NCBI RefSeq assembly: GCF_943736985.1
Contig: NZ_CALSFS010000013.1
Span: 1-64,000 of the forward strand
Direction: 5' to 3'
DNA length: 64,000 nucleotides
Origin: Clostridium sp. Marseille-Q2269
GTDB taxonomy: Bacteria; Bacillota; Clostridia; Clostridiales; Clostridiaceae
Numbering within the stretch: the stretch's first letter is position 1; every line of letters starts with the position of its first letter. Below are positions 58,685-64,000 of this stretch, piece after piece. Under the pieces are notes generated by a model, which was not told where the DNA came from, made no database searches, and saw nothing but the letters and a program-made list of their open reading frames with translations. Both the position numbers and the translations under genes were made by a program.

Positions 58685-60178
58685 ATGATAAAGTTTGAAA
58701 CTGAACTAAAAAGGATAAAATATTTAGTTCTAAAAGATGTGGCTGAGTTAGCTCAACAAGATAATATTAATAAGCTAGAAATGTTAAAAATACCATACAA
58801 AATATTAAATGAAAAGCAAGCAGAATATAGATGCTGCGTTTATAGAGAAAGAACAGTAGTATACGAAAGGGCTCAGCTAGCTGCAGGAATAAACCCTGAC
58901 GATAATTTAACAAATGAATTAGAAAGCATAAAGGATAGTAATCAAATAATGTATATAATAGCATCTGCCTGTGATCAGTGTCCTATAAACAGATTTACAG
59001 TAACAGAAGCTTGCAGGGGATGTATACAACATAAATGTATGGAGGTCTGTTCTGCTAAGGCTATAGCTAGAATAAATGGTAAAGCATATATAGATCAAAA
59101 TAAATGTAGAGAATGCGGTTTATGTAAAAAGGTGTGTCCATATAATGCTATAGTAGAAGTTATGAGACCGTGTAAAAAAGTATGTCCTACTGGAGCATTA
59201 GAAATAAATCCAGAGGATAAAAGAGCTATGATAGAAAATGAAAATTGTATTAACTGTGGAGCTTGCATGGCTGCATGTCCATTTGGAGCTATTTCAGATA
59301 AGAGCTATATAGTTGATATAGTTAAATTATTAAAGGAAAAGAAAAAAGTGTATGCAGTAGTAGCACCAGCTATTACAGGACAATTTGGACCATTAGTAAA
59401 AGTTGGACAAGTGAAGAATGCTTTAAGAAAAGCAGGCTTTAAAGATATGGTAGAGGCTGCATGTGGAGCAGATGCAGTAGTATTTAGTGAGTCTGAAGAA
59501 TTTGTAGAAAGAATGGGACAAGGCCAAAAATGCATGACAACATCTTGTTGTCCAGGCTTTGTAAATTATATAGAAAACCAATTTAAAGATTTAGCAGGAA
59601 ATATATCTACTACAGTATCTCCTATGGTTGCTACTGGAAGAATGATAAAAGAAATGGACAAAGATGCCTATGTTATATTTATAGGACCTTGTACTGCTAA
59701 AAAGAGTGAAGTTTTAAAAGAAGAATTAAAAGATGCAGTAGATTATGTTATGACTTTTGAAGAAATAGCAGCACTTTTAGGTGCTTATAAAGTAGAACCA
59801 TCAGAATGTGAAGAAGATCAGGTTCAAGATGCTTCTACTTTTGCCAGAGGTTTTGCTCAAAGTGGTGGGGTTATATCAGCAATACAAAACTTTATTGATT
59901 CTAAAGAAATAGATATAAAATTTAATCCAACTAAGGTTAGTGGAAAGGATGAAATCAAGAAAACTCTCATGTTAGCTAAAGCAGGAAAAATTCCTTTTAA
60001 CTTTGTAGAGGGAATGATGTGTGAAGGTGGATGTATTGGAGGTCCGGCAACTATGGTTTCACCTATAAAAGCCAAAGGTCAATTAATTAAGTTTAGCAAG
60101 GAATCTGAAAGTAAGGATGTTGTAGAAAATAAGAAAATGGAAAATTTTGAAAAAGTAAATATGCATAAGCATAAATAA
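58685..60178 (+). CDS. [FeFe] hydrogenase, group B-like monomer
   Basis: A 497-aa protein. The N-terminal half has several Cys clusters for [4Fe-4S] centres (CRGCIQHKCMEVC, CRECGLCKKVCP, CINCGACMAACP). The H-cluster motifs follow: TSCCPGF (about 286), GPCTAKKSE (about 333) and MCEGGCIGGP (about 444). TSCCPGF in place of TSCCPxW and no NuoG-like ends fit group B. Role, H2 evolution or sensing, is open. RBS GGAGG. Confidence 0.88.
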   Translation: MIKFETELKRIKYLVLKDVAELAQQDNINKLEMLKIPYKILNEKQAEYRCCVYRERTVVYERAQLAAGINPDDNLTNELESIKDSNQIMYIIASACDQCPINRFTVTEACRGCIQHKCMEVCSAKAIARINGKAYIDQNKCRECGLCKKVCPYNAIVEVMRPCKKVCPTGALEINPEDKRAMIENENCINCGACMAACPFGAISDKSYIVDIVKLLKEKKKVYAVVAPAITGQFGPLVKVGQVKNALRKAGFKDMVEAACGADAVVFSESEEFVERMGQGQKCMTTSCCPGFVNYIENQFKDLAGNISTTVSPMVATGRMIKEMDKDAYVIFIGPCTAKKSEVLKEELKDAVDYVMTFEEIAALLGAYKVEPSECEEDQVQDASTFARGFAQSGGVISAIQNFIDSKEIDIKFNPTKVSGKDEIKKTLMLAKAGKIPFNFVEGMMCEGGCIGGPATMVSPIKAKGQLIKFSKESESKDVVENKKMENFEKVNMHKHK

Positions 60179-60201
60179 TAAACAAAAGTATTTTATTTGA
60201 T

Positions 60202-60264
60202 AAATAGCTATAAAATAAGTGATACCTATAATTGTATTGTACTTATTTATAGCTATTTATTTTC
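60202..60264 (+). terminator. Terminator of the hydrogenase gene
   Basis: AAATAGCTATAAAATAAGT and ACTTATTTATAGCTATTT pair with one bulge, then ATTTT. Confidence 0.75.
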
Positions 60265-60431
60265 TAAAAAGTAAATTTTATTTTAATAATTTTAAAAATT
60301 TTCATATAAATTTAATATAATTTTAAAATATTAAAAAAATAATAAGATTTAAAAATGGTAATTTATAAAGCAAAATATGATATCATTTATATAAATAAAA
60401 AAATACTAATTCGTAAAAAATAGGAGAATTT

Positions 60432-61163
60432 ATGATGAAAAATATAAAAAAATATATAGAAAAGAATGTAAATATTATTAAGCAATTATTAGTTGATAAT
60501 AAGGCAACCATAATAGTATCCTTATTTTTTTTATTTATAATTTTTATAGGATATATATATTTTAAAAATTTTACTGTACTAAAAGATCCTAATAAGATCA
60601 AAAATATTATATTATCTTATGGTAGTTATGGGATTATCATATTTTTATTATTTCAAATAATTCAAGTGGTTGCTTTTTTTATACCAGGAGAGGTAATACA
60701 AATAACTGGGGGATATATATACGGGACTTTACTAGGAAGCATATATTCTCTTATAGCAATAGCATTAGGAAGTATATTAGTATTTTCACTGGCCCATGTA
60801 TATGGTAGACCTTTGGTACATAAAATAATTTCTAAAAAAGATTTAAAATTTTTTGATAGATTGCTAAATATAAAAAATATAAAATTAATTGTATTTTTGT
60901 TATATTTAATACCTGGAATACCTAAAGATGCATTAGGATATATATGTGGTATATCTGATATTAAATTTAAGGATTTCTTTATATTATCTACATTAGGGCG
61001 AATTCCAGGCATTCTAGCCTCTGCTTATTTTGGAGCAAGTATACACAGAGGCAATAAATCTATTTTAATAATAGTAGGGGTTATAGCATCCTTGCTTTTC
61101 GTAGTAGGTGTATTAAAAGGAGAGAAGATGATAAGAAAGATAGGGAAAAATAGTGACAAGTAG
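60432..61163 (+). CDS. TVP38/TMEM64-family membrane protein
   Basis: A 243-aa protein with about six membrane segments. VVAFFIPGEVIQITGGYIYG and LIPGIPKDALGYICGISDIK, then LGRIPGILASAYFG, are the VTT/SNARE-associated signature. The family is related to DedA and linked with lipid scrambling or transport. RBS TAGGAGA; two adjacent ATGs (60432, 60435) are both possible. Confidence 0.85.
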   Translation: MMKNIKKYIEKNVNIIKQLLVDNKATIIVSLFFLFIIFIGYIYFKNFTVLKDPNKIKNIILSYGSYGIIIFLLFQIIQVVAFFIPGEVIQITGGYIYGTLLGSIYSLIAIALGSILVFSLAHVYGRPLVHKIISKKDLKFFDRLLNIKNIKLIVFLLYLIPGIPKDALGYICGISDIKFKDFFILSTLGRIPGILASAYFGASIHRGNKSILIIVGVIASLLFVVGVLKGEKMIRKIGKNSDK

Positions 61164-61209
61164 AAAATGTTGGGACTTAAAAAATATGCTACAATTGGTA
61201 TTAAAAACA

Positions 61210-61298
61210 GGATATGTGTTTAGAAGGTGGATATTATTTCAATTAGGATATTGGAATTTTCATATAATACCTTTTGTATCACATATCCATATTTTTTA
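61210..61298. terminator. Inverted repeat between convergent genes
   Basis: GGATATGTG (61210-61218) and CACATATCC (61280-61288) followed by ATATTTTTT. The wide 61-nt loop makes it a weak terminator candidate. Confidence 0.4.
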
Positions 61299-61340
61299 TG
61301 ATGCTAATAGAGTATAGGGTTTTTATGTTTGGTAGCATAA

Positions 61341-61997
61341 TTATTTTTTTAAATGTGCTTTATGTGTGTTTTTATACAATATATAACATATCAAAGAAGA
61401 AAGTATTATGAAAAATAGTATAAGTAATAAGCAATGAAAAAAGAAGGTCTCAGGTAATAAATCTATAATAGGATCTTTGTCAGGATCGAATAGCCAGTAG
61501 TTGTTAGAGAAAAAAATCTCATGGAAGATAGTAAACCCTTTATCAAAATTTAAAGCTAATGGAACAATTAATAATAAAGGAATAATAATAGACGAAATAG
61601 AAGAATATTTTAAAAACCTAACACTTTTAGTTATTTTTAATTTATAATATATAGCATGTATGGAAATAAAAATATTTATAATTAAAAATTTATCTAAGAA
61701 ATTAAATATATTTTTAACATCCCTAAAATGTATTATCCCTTTTTTGGATGAAGGTAAGCTAGGAAGAGAGAATATAATGTTTTTATGACTATTTAAATAA
61801 TAGACCAAATAATTGTAATTTTCTTTTATTTCTTTTATATTCAAATCTGTGTTTTTAGTTAAAGATAAATTTGTAATATCCCAGTAGTATAAGATTTTAA
61901 AATTAAGTGTTATTTTAACAGAAATAACTATAAATATAATAGTTAAAATAATTGATAATAGTATATCTATAAAAAAATCTTTGTTCTTTAATTTCAT
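61341..61997 (-). CDS. Lit-like integral membrane protein (DUF1461/TIGR01906)
   Basis: A 218-aa protein with four membrane segments (about 9-30, 103-118, 130-150, 188-208). GIIHFRDVKNIFNF and FTIFHEIFFSNNYWLFDPDK then LLPETFF are diagnostic of the family. Members called Lit transfer an acyl chain within lipoproteins to give the lyso form; two His residues in HFRDV and FHEIFF are conserved and thought catalytic. RBS AAGGAG. Confidence 0.82.
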   Translation of the reverse strand: MKLKNKDFFIDILLSIILTIIFIVISVKITLNFKILYYWDITNLSLTKNTDLNIKEIKENYNYLVYYLNSHKNIIFSLPSLPSSKKGIIHFRDVKNIFNFLDKFLIINIFISIHAIYYKLKITKSVRFLKYSSISSIIIPLLLIVPLALNFDKGFTIFHEIFFSNNYWLFDPDKDPIIDLLPETFFFHCLLLILFFIILSSLICYILYKNTHKAHLKK

Positions 61998-62190
61998 AAC
62001 GGAATCTCCTTAGCTATAAAACGTATATGTATATTCTATAACAAATACGGTATAAAAAACATATTTTTGTGATAATAATACAAATATATAAAAACCATAG
62101 AAAATAATACTAAAATAACAAAATATCGATATATAGCATTATAAATTCAAAATATGGCTATAATTAAGCTATTAAATTCTTATTTCAAAT

Positions 62191-62219
62191 TTGATATTAT
62201 AAACGCTATTGCCTATTAT
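62191..62219 (+). promoter_or_regulatory. groESL promoter
   Basis: TTGATA, 17-bp spacer, TATTAT; the CIRCE operator begins 11 bp later. Confidence 0.75.
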
Positions 62220-62229
62220 AATAATTGTA

Positions 62230-62256
62230 TTAGCACTCAAGATTAACGAGTGCTAA
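62230..62256. promoter_or_regulatory. CIRCE operator (HrcA-binding)
   Basis: TTAGCACTC, nine bases, GAGTGCTAA: a perfect CIRCE element. HrcA represses groESL here until heat shock. Confidence 0.98.
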
Positions 62257-62311
62257 CAAATAAAAGATAATAATTATTTAAAATATAAAAATATTTTAAG
62301 GAGGGGTTTAA

Positions 62312-62599
<288 letters not shown>

Positions 62600-62626
62600 T
62601 TAAATATTTTATATTAGGAGGTATGA

Positions 62627-64000
<1,374 letters not shown>

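Overview
The window is A+T-rich DNA from a Firmicute of the Clostridium botulinum group I / C. sporogenes type. This is inferred from gene content and order, very low G+C, strong AGGAGG ribosome binding sites, frequent TTG/GTG starts, and the anaerobe-typical set Rex, NfnAB, [FeFe] hydrogenase and pyruvate carboxylase. No database search was run.

Bases 73-35739 are an apparently complete siphovirus-type prophage inserted in the 3' half of tRNA-Trp(CCA). A 69-bp identical repeat (73-141 and 35658-35726) marks the two ends. Layout: integrase and CI-type repressor (leftward); an operator region with repeated ACGGAAATACAA boxes; Cro-like, excisionase-like and antirepressor genes; tiny membrane proteins; replication initiator and helicase loader; MazG-like and Dam-like enzymes and many small zinc-ribbon proteins; a late regulator followed by a promoter, leader hairpin and terminator; a second, catalytic-domain-only tyrosine recombinase; HNH, terminase, portal, ClpP-type protease and HK97 capsid; connectors and tail genes including a -1 frameshift G/GT pair; tape measure, Dit, Tal and fibre-like proteins; holin and amidase.

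The accessory cargo lies at the right end. (1) A leftward gene between tail and lysis modules encodes a Cyt delta-endotoxin-like cytolysin, recognised by its DAWIFW, YNILFAVQN and VLFITVKD blocks. (2) A Panacea-domain (DUF4065) antitoxin-like gene is paired with a multi-pass membrane protein. (3) A 1.3-kb gene-free stretch (33073-34403) holds five promoter-terminator units. Each has a sigma-H-like promoter (AGGAAT, then GAAT, with the family's 11-12 nt spacing) followed about 70-95 nt later by a strong intrinsic terminator. This is a tandem array of predicted small RNAs. (4) A LexA-like box abuts the promoter of a 49-aa coiled-coil ORF near attR.

From 35740 the host chromosome resumes: a fluoride riboswitch with a CLC-F antiporter; an FAD oxidoreductase; a RusA-like nuclease; tsaD; pyruvate carboxylase; an M16C peptidase; CstA with a divergent LytS/LytTR two-component system, plausibly linked to pyruvate uptake; an ABC-F ATPase; rex, then nfnAB; an OGG-type glycosylase; a group B-like [FeFe] hydrogenase; a TVP38-family protein; a Lit/DUF1461 protein; and CIRCE-groES-groEL (groEL runs off the window). 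A ~95-bp palindromic MITE-like repeat occurs twice in inverted orientation (38669-38766 and 52055-52155).
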